DNA of 16,294 nucleotides, from positions 1 to 16,294 of the forward strand of contig JBIIJL010000049.1 of the NCBI GenBank assembly GCA_044233795.1. Direction: 5' to 3'. Shown here in pieces: positions 1 to 7,527 of this stretch. The position numbers and the translations under genes were made by a program. How positions within the stretch are numbered: position 1 is the first letter of the stretch; each line of letters opens with the position of its first letter. The notes below the pieces were generated by a model. It saw only the letters and a program-made list of their open reading frames with translations, ran no database searches and was not told the origin of the DNA. This DNA is from JBIIJL01 sp044233795. Its GTDB lineage: Bacteria; Pseudomonadota; Gammaproteobacteria; Legionellales; Legionellaceae.

Positions 1-255
1 GCATCAAGCAAATGATACAAGACGATCAATAGGGCGCACAGGTTTTATCAGACACCCATCGGTAAAAATAAATAAAAACAGTGTTTCTATAGAGCAAAAC
101 ATTTCGCGACAGCGACCAGCTATCCACAATTTCTGTGGATAACATTGTGTGCTAATAGATTGGAAGTGTAGATAACCATTGATAGATGCGCTGTGGCTAT
201 ATCTTGTCGGGACTTTTTTCACTACAATAATCTCTTTATCAAATTTAGACCAAGC
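1..255. other. Region upstream of the lol genes, no confident gene
   Basis: No reading frame here looks like a recognisable protein. One + frame is open from the window edge (base 2) to a TAA at 140-142 and could be the last 46 codons of an upstream gene, but I do not recognise it. A minus-strand frame at 4-222 looks like chance. The stretch holds the DnaA-box-like inverted repeat at 121-142. A weak promoter-like pair, TTGTGT at 145-150 and TAGATA at 169-174 with an 18-base spacer, could serve the lol genes. Confidence 0.4.
121..142. promoter_or_regulatory. Inverted pair of DnaA-box-like sites
   Basis: TATCCACA (121-128) and TGTGGATA (134-141) form a perfect 8-base inverted repeat around a 5-base spacer. 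The right arm with A142 is, on the minus strand, exactly TTATCCACA, the consensus DnaA box. The left arm with C120 is CTATCCACA, one base off. No T-run follows, so a terminator is unlikely. The site lies about 115 bases before the permease start and next to a weak promoter-like pair. Whether DnaA binds here is inference. Confidence 0.35.
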
Positions 256-1500
256 ATGTTTAAACCGTTACCTTTATTTATCGGATTACGCTACACCCGC
301 GCTAAAAAGAAAAATCATTTCGTATCATTCATTTCATTGAGTTCAATGCTAGGAATTGGGATGGGTGTGATGGTGCTTATCACCGTGCTCTCAGTGATGA
401 ATGGATTTGATGATGAAATTCATCGACGATTTTTTGGTATGGCGCCTGAAATCACTATTAGTGGTCAGGACGAAAAAATTGATCACTGGCAGCAATTAAA
501 AAAATTACTTCAAACATTTAATGGCATCAAAGCGATGGCGCCTTATGTTGGAGGTCAGGGCCTACTCACATTCGAAGGTCAGGTGTTACCTATAGCTATC
601 ACAGGTATCTTGCCTGATGAAGAAGAAGCGATTTCTCATCTTAAAGAAAAAATGTTGATTGGTTCCCTTTCAAACCTTAAGCCGTTTGGTATTCTCCTTG
701 GCCGAGGTATAGCCAATAATCTGGGAGTGATGGTTGGGGATAAAGTAACCGTTATGATACCTATGGCAACTGTTACGCCAGCGGGCATGATGCCTCGATT
801 TAAGAGGTTTACAGTGCAAGGCATTTTTTCTGCAGGGACTGGTTTTAATTTCGATACTAAACTCGCTTTTATCCATCTTGAAGACGCGCAAAAACTCTTG
901 CAACTAGGTAATGCTGTTACAGGTTTGCGATTAAAAATTAACGATGTCTATCAGGCACCGATAATGACAGATCAATTGTTAAGCGAACTTGGGGAATCTG
1001 TGCAAATAAGTAATTGGACTCAACAATTTGGTGCATTTTTTCATGCCGTTAAAATGGAAAAAACCATGATGTTTCTCATTTTGTTGCTTATCATCGCAGT
1101 TGCCGCGTTTAATTTGGTTTCATCTTTAGTGATGGTAGTGAATGACAAACAATCAGAAATTGCAATTATGCGTACAATTGGTGCAACGCCTAGTACGATT
1201 TTATGGATTTTTATTGTGCAAGGAATGATGGTTGGTATTCTAGGGACATTTTTAGGTTTATTCGCAGGGATCTTGCTAGCCAGTAATGCGACGGTTATTG
1301 TTAATGCCATGCAATCGTTTTTTAACGTTCAACTGTTGTCCTCAAATATTTATTTTGTAGATTATCTTCCTTCAAAAATTATGCTAAGTGATTTATCGTT
1401 GGTCTGTATCATGGCGCTATTGATGAGCTTTCTAGCAACCATCTATCCAGCTTGGCGTGCCTCTAAAACAGTAATAGCGGAGGCTTTACATTATGAATAA
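256..1500 (+). CDS. lolC: Lipoprotein-releasing ABC transporter permease, LolC/LolE family
   Basis: Inner-membrane permease of the Lol system, which extracts mature outer-membrane lipoproteins from the inner membrane and passes them to LolA. The 414-residue protein has the family layout: a basic N-terminus, membrane helix 1 (about 24-46), a large periplasmic domain (about 47-265), then helices at about 270-295, 314-345 and 377-398. Family-typical stretches are VLSVMNGF near 45-51, the periplasmic Hook-like segment with PAGMMPR (175-181), and the C-terminal YPAWRA (397-402). I chose ATG 256 (MFKPLPLFIGLR), which aligns with the normal family N-terminus; a GTG at 193 in frame would add 21 atypical residues. 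The lolD frame overlaps its end by 8 bases. Only one permease gene is present here, so it may be a LolF-like hybrid acting as a homodimer. LolC versus LolE cannot be settled from this window. Confidence 0.9.
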   Translation: MFKPLPLFIGLRYTRAKKKNHFVSFISLSSMLGIGMGVMVLITVLSVMNGFDDEIHRRFFGMAPEITISGQDEKIDHWQQLKKLLQTFNGIKAMAPYVGGQGLLTFEGQVLPIAITGILPDEEEAISHLKEKMLIGSLSNLKPFGILLGRGIANNLGVMVGDKVTVMIPMATVTPAGMMPRFKRFTVQGIFSAGTGFNFDTKLAFIHLEDAQKLLQLGNAVTGLRLKINDVYQAPIMTDQLLSELGESVQISNWTQQFGAFFHAVKMEKTMMFLILLLIIAVAAFNLVSSLVMVVNDKQSEIAIMRTIGATPSTILWIFIVQGMMVGILGTFLGLFAGILLASNATVIVNAMQSFFNVQLLSSNIYFVDYLPSKIMLSDLSLVCIMALLMSFLATIYPAWRASKTVIAEALHYE

Positions 1501-2176
1501 TTCAATTGTTCGCGCAGAGCAACTTAAAAAGTCCTATCATGATGGCACAACCTCAATTGATGTTCTTAATGGCATTGATTTTAGTATTAAAGCAGGAGAT
1601 AGAGTTGCCATTGTTGGGCCCTCGGGTTCAGGAAAAAGTACCTTGCTGCATCTTTTAGGAGGGCTTGATAAGCCTACTTCAGGTAAGGTGTTTTTAAACG
1701 AGCGTAATTGGCAAGAGCTAAGAGAACATCAACGTTGCACACTACGAAACCAATCGTTAGGTTTTGTATATCAATTTCATCATTTACTCCCTGAGTTTAC
1801 TGCACTTGAAAATGTTGCAATGCCACTATTACTAGCAAAATGCTCTGTCAAAGATGCTATAGCGCGAGCGCTGGTTCTTTTAGATCAAGTAGGGCTATCA
1901 TCACGAGCAACACATAAACCCGCTCAGTTATCAGGGGGGGAGCGTCAACGAGTAGCAATTGCAAGAGCTTTAATTCATCAACCAAAATGTGTGTTTGCTG
2001 ATGAGCCAACAGGGAATTTAGATTATGCTACGGCAGTTAAGATCTTTGAGCTGATGCTAGCTCTAAATGAGAAGTTTAAGACAGCTCTTGTGATTGTTAC
2101 TCATGACCAACATATGGCCTCGCGCATGAATGTTGTCATGAGTTTGCAAAAGGGAATATTATCGATTGATCAGTAA
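1493..2176 (+). CDS. lolD: Lipoprotein-releasing ABC transporter ATP-binding protein LolD
   Basis: Cytoplasmic ATPase that powers lipoprotein release by the Lol permease. The 227-residue protein has all ABC motifs: Walker A GPSGSGKST (42-50), Q-loop Q94 in YQFHHLLPEF, the LolD-type segment, signature LSGGERQ (146-152), Walker B CVFADEP (166-172) and the switch histidine H204. Its length matches the family (about 230). The ATG lies inside the end of the permease gene, with AGCGGAGG (1476-1483) as ribosome binding site, so the two are translationally coupled. The signature motif is encoded across a run of seven G (1934-1940), unusual in this AT-rich sequence. Its stop codon overlaps the stop of convergent asnS. 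Confidence 0.96.
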   Translation: MNNSIVRAEQLKKSYHDGTTSIDVLNGIDFSIKAGDRVAIVGPSGSGKSTLLHLLGGLDKPTSGKVFLNERNWQELREHQRCTLRNQSLGFVYQFHHLLPEFTALENVAMPLLLAKCSVKDAIARALVLLDQVGLSSRATHKPAQLSGGERQRVAIARALIHQPKCVFADEPTGNLDYATAVKIFELMLALNEKFKTALVIVTHDQHMASRMNVVMSLQKGILSIDQ

Positions 2177-3573
2177 TCAGCGTGCTGTGGAGTTCTTGGG
2201 AAAGGAATCACATCACGAACATTACTAACTCCTGTGACATAGCTAACCAATCGCTCTAAACCAAGGCCAAAGCCTGCATGCGGAACGCTACCATAGCGCC
2301 TCAAATCGCGATACCATTGGTATTGTTCTTTATTTAAGTTTGCTGCATCCATGCGTTGGTCCAGGACGCTTAACCGTTCTTCACGTTGACTACCACCGAT
2401 AATTTCACCAATCCCTGGGGCTAATAAGTCCATTGCAGCAACAGTTTTCCCGTCATCATTAAGTCTCATATAAAATCCTTTAATAGCCTCAGGATAATCT
2501 GTAATGATCACAGGTTTTTTACATAACTCTTCAGCAAGATAGCGCTCATGCTCAGATTGCAAATCTAAGCCCCAGTTGACAGGATACTCAAATTTTTTAC
2601 CAGAATTTTCTAAAGCCAAAATCGCATGAGTATAGGTCATGGTTTCAAAATCAGATGAGGCGACATGCTCAAGACGTGCAATGATTCCTTTTTCGACGAA
2701 TTCATTAAAAAAGCACATATCATCAGGTCGCTCTTCCAGGACTGTTTTGCATAAATATCGTACAAAATCTTGGGCGAGGGTACAAATATCAGAGAGAGAT
2801 GCAAAGGCAAGCTCAGGTTCTACCATCCAGAATTCAGCTAAATGACGGCTGGTGTTGGAATTTTCTGCCCGAAATGTAGGACCAAAAGTATATACCTTAG
2901 ACATTGCTAAGCAATACGCCTCGACATTCAACTGACCAGACACTGTGAGAAAAGTTTCGCGACCAAAAAAGTCTTGAGAAAAATCAATTCCGCCTTGCGG
3001 CTTTAGTGGAGGTTGCAGTAAATTCAACGTACTTACTCTAAATAATTCACCTGCACCTTCACAGTCACTAGCGGTTATGATAGGCGTATGAACCCAGAAA
3101 AAACCTTTATCATGAAAAAAGCGATGAATTGCTTGCGACAGACAATCGCGAACCCGCGTAACAGCCCCAATCGTGTTAGTTCTCGGTCTTAAATGCGCAA
3201 CTTCGCGAAGAAATTCTAATGTATGGCGTTTTGCTTGAATAGGGTAAGTATCTGGATTTTCAACGAAACCCACAACCTCTATCGTATCTGCTTGAATTTC
3301 AAAAGCTTGACCCGCACCTTGTGATGCGACTAATTTTCCTGTGGCACTTATTGAGCAACCAGATGATAATCTCAACACATCTGACGCATAGTTTGGTATA
3401 GTGTTATTCGCGATGATTTGTATGGCTGCAAAACAAGAGCCATCATGTAAATTAATAAATGAAAGACCTGCTTTTGAATCCCGGCGTGTTTTGACCCAGC
3501 CTCGAACGGTTACGAGTTGGTTGATTGCAATTTCACCACCCAAACACTGTTTTACTGTTGCGATCTCTGACAT
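2170..3573 (-). CDS. asnS: Asparagine--tRNA ligase
   Basis: Cytoplasmic class IIb aminoacyl-tRNA synthetase that charges tRNA-Asn with asparagine. The 467-residue protein matches the usual length (466 in E. coli). An N-terminal OB-fold anticodon-binding domain is marked by VTVRGWVKTRRDS (21-33). The catalytic core carries the motif 2 loop FGPTFRAENSNTSRHLAEFW (230-249) and motif 3 GFGLGLERL (434-442), with the usual C-terminal end PFPRTPQHADY. I placed the start at ATG 3573 (MSEIATV); an in-frame start at 3612 would add 13 residues not typical of the family. It is transcribed alone, divergent from the secreted-protein gene at 3638. It converges on lolD with a 7-base overlap of coding ends and no room for a terminator between them. 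Presence of AsnRS means Asn-tRNA need not be made only by the GatCAB amidation route. Confidence 0.97.
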   Translation of the reverse strand: MSEIATVKQCLGGEIAINQLVTVRGWVKTRRDSKAGLSFINLHDGSCFAAIQIIANNTIPNYASDVLRLSSGCSISATGKLVASQGAGQAFEIQADTIEVVGFVENPDTYPIQAKRHTLEFLREVAHLRPRTNTIGAVTRVRDCLSQAIHRFFHDKGFFWVHTPIITASDCEGAGELFRVSTLNLLQPPLKPQGGIDFSQDFFGRETFLTVSGQLNVEAYCLAMSKVYTFGPTFRAENSNTSRHLAEFWMVEPELAFASLSDICTLAQDFVRYLCKTVLEERPDDMCFFNEFVEKGIIARLEHVASSDFETMTYTHAILALENSGKKFEYPVNWGLDLQSEHERYLAEELCKKPVIITDYPEAIKGFYMRLNDDGKTVAAMDLLAPGIGEIIGGSQREERLSVLDQRMDAANLNKEQYQWYRDLRRYGSVPHAGFGLGLERLVSYVTGVSNVRDVIPFPRTPQHADY

Positions 3574-3637
3574 GATGAGCCCTAAATGCTGTTTAATTTT
3601 GGGATAATACACTAGAAAAGCTTAAAGGGGGAACAGG

Positions 3638-4198
3638 ATGGGACGACAAGTTGTCGTGTTTTTATTGGTTGGGTTTGTTACGTCAATTTTTGCACAAGAA
3701 ACAGAGTTGCTTTACTATCGACCCTACATTGTAAGTTATCAGCAACCAAGCCTAAGCGTTGCTTCGGAGCAACAAGGTACATGCCTTCAGCAATCGCAAT
3801 TGATTCGACGTGAGGATGCTTGGCGATGTATGGCAGGAGGGCAAGTGTATGATCCATGCTTTAAAAAGCCATTTAGCAAGCAACAAGACGTCTTATGTGT
3901 TGAAAATCCTTGGTCGCTTCAAGCGATCAAGGTAAAATTGCCTGCCGCTATCAATAATAAGTTGCATCAACGACTAGATCTTTCAACAGCGTTTCCCTGG
4001 GCATTACAGTTAATCGATGGTGAAAAATGTTATGCAATAATGTCTGATGAACGTTATGACGGTTTGTACGCACACTATATTTGCAATGACAAATCTATGT
4101 TATATGGTGAGTTACATCGCTGTAGTAGTCTTTGGACTGTTTTGAAGAAAGAGCATGAAGGGTTATCGATGGTTAATATAGCGAAAGCGTGGTTTTAA
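3638..4198 (+). CDS. Secreted cysteine-containing protein of unknown function
   Basis: I do not recognise a named family. The 186-residue product begins with a short signal peptide (hydrophobic core about 4-18, probable cleavage after IFA at 17-19), so the mature protein should be periplasmic or secreted. It has seven cysteines (49, 64, 74, 87, 131, 149, 162), enough for disulfide bonds. Two blocks stand out: WRC-MAGG-YDPCF-LCVENPW (63-92) and a C-terminal block PWALQLIDGEKC followed by YIC (120-149). The spacing of tryptophan, glycine and cysteine looks like a conserved fold. Start ATG 3638 has a strong ribosome binding site, AAAGGGGG at 3624-3631. A GATAAT at 3603-3608 could be a -10 element, but no good -35 is seen. 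roxA starts only 10 bases after its stop, so the two are probably co-transcribed. Confidence 0.75.
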   Translation: MGRQVVVFLLVGFVTSIFAQETELLYYRPYIVSYQQPSLSVASEQQGTCLQQSQLIRREDAWRCMAGGQVYDPCFKKPFSKQQDVLCVENPWSLQAIKVKLPAAINNKLHQRLDLSTAFPWALQLIDGEKCYAIMSDERYDGLYAHYICNDKSMLYGELHRCSSLWTVLKKEHEGLSMVNIAKAWF

Positions 4199-4208
4199 GA
4201 AGGTTGTT

Positions 4209-5372
4209 ATGGTTAATTTTTCGACAATTGATGTGAATACGTTTTTAAATGAGTATTGGCAAAAAAAGCCTTTGCTAATTCGTCATGCATTGCCAGGTTT
4301 TATAAATCCATTGAGTCCTGATGAATTGGCAGGACTTGCCATGGAGGATGATATTGAGAGCCGAATGGTGATTCATACGCCCAATAAATCGCCTTATTGG
4401 CAATTAAAGCACGGACCTTTTCTTGAGTCAGATTTTACGCGACTACCAAAGATGCATTGGACTTTACTCGTCCAGGCAGTTGATAAGATTATCCCTGAAG
4501 TAGCTTGTTTGCTTAATTATTTTGATTTTATTCCGCAATGGCGTTTAGATGATATCATGATTAGCTATGCTGCTAAGCACGGAAGTGTTGGGCCTCATTA
4601 TGATAATTATGATGTTTTTTTGTATCAAGCCCTTGGTGAGCGTAAATGGTCTTTAACATCTAAAAATTGTAACGAAGCCAATTCAGTGAAAGGTGTTGAT
4701 TTACGCCTTATGGCAACCTTTGAAATAGAAGAGGAATATATTCTCTCGCCTGGAGACATGCTATATCTACCTCCTCATATTGGTCATCACGGTATATCGT
4801 TAGACAATGACTGTATGACTTACTCTTTTGGTTATCGCAGTTACAAGGGACAGGAATTATGGGAAAGTTTTGGCGATTATTTATCTGAGAATCATCCTGT
4901 TACCATGCTTTATCAGGATCCTAATTGGAGTTTAATTAAAGAAACCTCAGCTATACCTCAAGATGCATGGTTAAATGCTAAACGATTAATGCAAAAAATA
5001 TTGGATGATGACACATTGATCCAATCTTGGTTTGGATGTTTTGCGACACACTTAGACCCGCAAACAGAGCCTCTGATGCCGCTTCCTCTAGAGAAAAGTG
5101 AGTGGGGAGATTTATCAGATTTTATATATGCACTTAAAGCGAGTAGGGGGCTTGTTCGTGATGCCACATGTAGAATTGCATATATCGAAGAACAACTATA
5201 TATCAATGGTTGTCTATGGGAGACTTGCGATGTATCGTTTGAATTGATGAAGAAAATTGCCAATCACCGTCAGTTGGTTCTCAATGAATTAGAGCCGTTT
5301 TTAACTAAACAGGCTAATCAGTTGTTTCTTTTTGATTTATGGAAGTTGCAGTGGTTGGGCTTTTGTTGTTGA
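4209..5372 (+). CDS. roxA: Ribosomal protein uL16 arginine 3-hydroxylase (JmjC/cupin oxygenase, RoxA)
   Basis: Fe(II)/2-oxoglutarate-dependent oxygenase of the YcfD/RoxA family, which in E. coli hydroxylates an arginine of ribosomal protein uL16 (L16). The 387-residue protein is close to the usual length (373 in E. coli). The JmjC/cupin core shows the metal triad: HYD (H130, D132) in GSVGPHYDNYDVF, and H193 in LPPHIGHHG, aligning with the family's IPP-x3-H motif. GERKWSL (143-149) and GDMLYLPP (182-189) are further family signatures. The C-terminal part (about 230-387) would hold the dimerisation helices and winged-helix region. AAGAAGG (4197-4203) is a good ribosome binding site 5 bases before ATG 4209. 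It follows the secreted-protein gene closely, but no functional link between them is evident. Confidence 0.92.
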   Translation: MVNFSTIDVNTFLNEYWQKKPLLIRHALPGFINPLSPDELAGLAMEDDIESRMVIHTPNKSPYWQLKHGPFLESDFTRLPKMHWTLLVQAVDKIIPEVACLLNYFDFIPQWRLDDIMISYAAKHGSVGPHYDNYDVFLYQALGERKWSLTSKNCNEANSVKGVDLRLMATFEIEEEYILSPGDMLYLPPHIGHHGISLDNDCMTYSFGYRSYKGQELWESFGDYLSENHPVTMLYQDPNWSLIKETSAIPQDAWLNAKRLMQKILDDDTLIQSWFGCFATHLDPQTEPLMPLPLEKSEWGDLSDFIYALKASRGLVRDATCRIAYIEEQLYINGCLWETCDVSFELMKKIANHRQLVLNELEPFLTKQANQLFLFDLWKLQWLGFCC

Positions 5373-5377
5373 GGTGC

Positions 5378-5406
5378 TTGCATTTATCTAAAATTCATCT
5401 TCTAAT
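5378..5406 (+). promoter_or_regulatory. Possible sigma-70 promoter for the four-helix membrane protein
   Basis: TTGCAT (5378-5383) and TCTAAT (5401-5406) are separated by 17 bases. The -10 matches consensus at 5 of 6 positions, the -35 only at 3. It lies just after roxA and about 30 bases before the next gene, which would then be a single-gene transcript ending at the 5852-5883 terminator. Read-through from roxA is an alternative. Confidence 0.3.
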
Positions 5407-5437
5407 GAAATGGGACTTTAACTAAAAGGAGTTAGGT

Positions 5438-5842
5438 ATGTTTGGATCAATGTATCATACAGTTATTCTTGAACAAATGTTTGGTCTTTTTTTTCTTATT
5501 TCCTCGGTTATATATTTGAGTCGGGCAGATTTTTATCGTGCGATAGCCAGAAATATGGATGACCATAGCGGTGCTGTTTTTTTCAGCTCACTCTCAGGAT
5601 TAATGCTCGGTATATTTCTTGTGATACTTCACAATCATTGGACTTGGGGGCCGCAAGTTGTAGTTACTATCATTTGTTGGGTGATTTTGGTGCGTTCTAT
5701 CGTGTGGCTCGCATTTCCTGAGCAAATGGTTGATCTAACCAGAAAGATAATATCAGGACCAATGTTCTATTTTTATCTTCTGTTAATGTTCGTTGTGGGT
5801 GTCTACCTTGTTGCCAGAGGATTCTATTTACCGCAAATGTAA
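5438..5842 (+). CDS. Four-helix integral membrane protein of unknown function
   Basis: A 134-residue, very hydrophobic protein with four predicted membrane segments (about 9-28, 46-66, 73-93, 107-128) and little else. It resembles small bacterial inner-membrane proteins with no assigned function. A polar motif HNHW (65-68) sits between helices 2 and 3 and may be the conserved functional spot. A charged loop (about 29-44, with DFYRAIARNMDD) joins helices 1 and 2. The start ATG 5438 has a strong ribosome binding site, AAAAGGAG at 5424-5431. It lies 65 bases after roxA, has its own possible promoter, and is followed by a strong terminator 9 bases after its stop. There are no close partners, so context gives no hint of function. 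Confidence 0.75.
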   Translation: MFGSMYHTVILEQMFGLFFLISSVIYLSRADFYRAIARNMDDHSGAVFFSSLSGLMLGIFLVILHNHWTWGPQVVVTIICWVILVRSIVWLAFPEQMVDLTRKIISGPMFYFYLLLMFVVGVYLVARGFYLPQM

Positions 5843-5851
5843 ACAACTTTC

Positions 5852-5883
5852 TTAACACCCCATCACTTTTGATGGGGTGTTAA
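5852..5883. terminator. Bidirectional intrinsic terminator
   Basis: A perfect 14-base inverted repeat (5852-5865 and 5870-5883, arms TTAACACCCCATCA and complement) with a 4-base CTTT loop. It ends the membrane-protein gene on + and the tyrosine operon on -. A T-rich CTTTCTTT follows on +. On the minus strand only a weak T-rich stretch follows. The stop codon of the isomerase gene (5880-5882) is inside the stem. Confidence 0.88.
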
Positions 5884-6512
5884 CTTTCTTTCGGCAAGGC
5901 CTTTTGAAATTCTTCAATAGATAAACAGTGTTGATTGATAGTATTGATCTGAGGGTAATCATCCATAGCGAATTTGAAACGATAAGCGTTGTATATTTGT
6001 GGAATAAGGCAAATATCTGCAAAGCTTACCTGGCTCCCGAAGCAGAATTCTTTTTGGCGTGGCAATGTGCTAAGTAAAGCTTCAATGGCATCGAATCCTA
6101 TTTTTAGCCAATGATGATACCATTGCTGTATATCTGATTCGCTGGCATTGAAGATTTTTGTTAAAGTTTGCAAAGTCCCCAGGTTATTAAGTGGATGCAT
6201 GTCACAAGAGATGATCATGGCGATGCGCCGCACTTGTGCGCGACCGATGGCGGTTATGGGCAGCAGACTTGGGGTCGGGTGAGTTTCTTCTAGGTACTCC
6301 AGGATAGCTAATGATTGGCTCAATAACTGCCCATTGTCATCTATGGTTGGTATACGTTTTTGGGGATTAATCGTTTGATAACTAAGTGAGTGTTGCTCTC
6401 CACCTTGATTGAGCAAGTGAATCGCAATTGTTTCATAGGTGATTTTTTTGAGATTTAAGGCAATGCGCACACGATAGGCGGCTGTTGAGCGATAATAGTC
6501 ATAAAGTTTCAC
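5880..6512 (-). CDS. maiA: Maleylacetoacetate isomerase (zeta-class glutathione transferase)
   Basis: Converts maleylacetoacetate to fumarylacetoacetate with glutathione as cofactor, the penultimate step of tyrosine degradation. The 210-residue protein matches the usual length. The N-terminal thioredoxin-like domain has the zeta-class motif RSTAAYRVRIALNLK (8-22), with RIPTIDD (53-59) and SQSLAILEYLEE (65-76) for glutathione binding. The helical C-terminal domain has CDMHPLNNL (103-111), typical of this isomerase, and SFADICLIPQIYNA (163-176). The animal SSC motif reads STA here, as in many bacterial members. I chose GTG 6512: it sits one base after the upstream stop and follows AAGGAA with proper spacing. 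A longer in-frame form starting at 6614 overlaps the upstream gene by about 100 bases and adds an atypical N-terminus. It is the last gene of the operon. Confidence 0.93.
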   Translation of the reverse strand: MKLYDYYRSTAAYRVRIALNLKKITYETIAIHLLNQGGEQHSLSYQTINPQKRIPTIDDNGQLLSQSLAILEYLEETHPTPSLLPITAIGRAQVRRIAMIISCDMHPLNNLGTLQTLTKIFNASESDIQQWYHHWLKIGFDAIEALLSTLPRQKEFCFGSQVSFADICLIPQIYNAYRFKFAMDDYPQINTINQHCLSIEEFQKALPKES

Positions 6513-6513
6513 G

Positions 6514-7512
6514 TTATTCCTTGATGGATGGGTTTGGCGCGACAATTTGCTTGATACTACCAAACAAATTTTGGCCACGCGCATTGTGCATCTCAATTTG
6601 AATTTCATCTCCATAACGCATATATGGAGTTTGCGCCTTTCCCGTCTGAATAATTTCTAACATGCGTTTCTCAACTATACATGAAGATCCCTTGCCTCTG
6701 TCGATATTAGAAACTGTTCCTGATCCAATGATGCATCCAGCACCAAGTGATCTGGTTTTAGCGGCGTGAGCGATGAGCTCTGGGAATGAAAACGTCATGT
6801 CGATACCAGCATTTGGTTGACCAAAGAGATTTCCATTTAAAAAGCTTTTAAGGGGTAAATGCAGGCGCTCTTGGTCCCAGTGTGGCATTAACTCATCTGG
6901 TGTTACTGCAACAGGTGAAAAACTACTTGATGGTTTAGACTGAAAAAATCCAAAGCCTTTTTCAAGTTCTTGAGGGATTAAATGTCTAAGAGATACATCA
7001 TTGACTAACATGAAAAGATAAATTTTGTTAGCGGCATCTTTGACTTTGATGCCCATAGGAACATCACCTGTAATGATTGCGACCTCAGCTTCAAAATCAA
7101 CACCAAAGGCAAGATCGCTGACGAAGATGGGATCGTAGGGTCCGAGAAACGTATCAGAACCTCCTTGATACATGAGAGGGTCGGTCCAGAAATTAGCCGG
7201 CATTTCTGCCCCCCTCGCCTTTCTTACCAATTCAACATGATTCACATAAGCACTTCCATCAGCCCATTGATAGGCGCGAGGTAACGGGGAGCTCATCATC
7301 GTTGCGTCAAACGGGAAACAATCCCTGATATTATTTGTATTTAGAGTATTATAAATTTGGGTGAGCGGCTGAACGACCGATTCCCAGTTATCCAACGCTG
7401 TTTGCAAGGTTGGTGCTATATGTGAAACGGCTGTGGCTATGGTCAAATCATGGCTTACCACACATAATTCGCCATCACGATGATCAGTACATTTAAGGCT
7501 CGATAATTTCAT
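6514..7512 (-). CDS. Fumarylacetoacetase, bacterial short form
   Basis: Fumarylacetoacetate hydrolase family enzyme, expected to split fumarylacetoacetate into fumarate and acetoacetate. At 332 residues it is the compact bacterial type rather than the roughly 420-residue animal enzyme. Metal-binding acidic residues are visible in DFEAEVA (E141, E143) and NDVSLR (D172). Other family segments are LPRAYQWADGSAY (77-89), FWTDPLMYQGGSD (108-120) and KPSSSFSP (193-200). Start ATG 7512 follows GGAAG. It lies 15 bases after hppD and directly before maiA, so all three should share one message. The pathway order (isomerase before hydrolase) differs from gene order, which is common. A different 3-oxoacid substrate is possible in the wider family, but the neighbours make fumarylacetoacetate by far the most likely. 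Confidence 0.92.
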   Translation of the reverse strand: MKLSSLKCTDHRDGELCVVSHDLTIATAVSHIAPTLQTALDNWESVVQPLTQIYNTLNTNNIRDCFPFDATMMSSPLPRAYQWADGSAYVNHVELVRKARGAEMPANFWTDPLMYQGGSDTFLGPYDPIFVSDLAFGVDFEAEVAIITGDVPMGIKVKDAANKIYLFMLVNDVSLRHLIPQELEKGFGFFQSKPSSSFSPVAVTPDELMPHWDQERLHLPLKSFLNGNLFGQPNAGIDMTFSFPELIAHAAKTRSLGAGCIIGSGTVSNIDRGKGSSCIVEKRMLEIIQTGKAQTPYMRYGDEIQIEMHNARGQNLFGSIKQIVAPNPSIKE

Positions 7513-7527
7513 AGTTGCTTCCGACGA

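Noticed and set aside
121..141. The inverted repeat as a rho-independent terminator of an upstream gene.
   Set aside because: The stem is only 8 bases and AT-leaning, and no T-run follows on either strand.
2..142. Open + frame from the window edge that could be the C-terminus of an upstream gene.
   Set aside because: Only 46 codons, no recognisable family pattern, and it runs through the DnaA-box inverted repeat; too little to call.
193..255. In-frame GTG start 21 codons upstream of the permease ATG.
   Set aside because: The extra residues do not resemble the family N-terminus, which starts at MFKPLPLFIGLR (ATG 256).
3574..3612. Longer asnS starting at 3612.
   Set aside because: It adds 13 residues absent from the family; ATG 3573 gives the standard length and N-terminus.
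6514..6614. N-terminal extension of maleylacetoacetate isomerase from an ATG at 6614.
   Set aside because: It lies entirely inside the end of the fumarylacetoacetase gene in another frame, and the family N-terminus begins exactly at GTG 6512, which has a good ribosome binding site.
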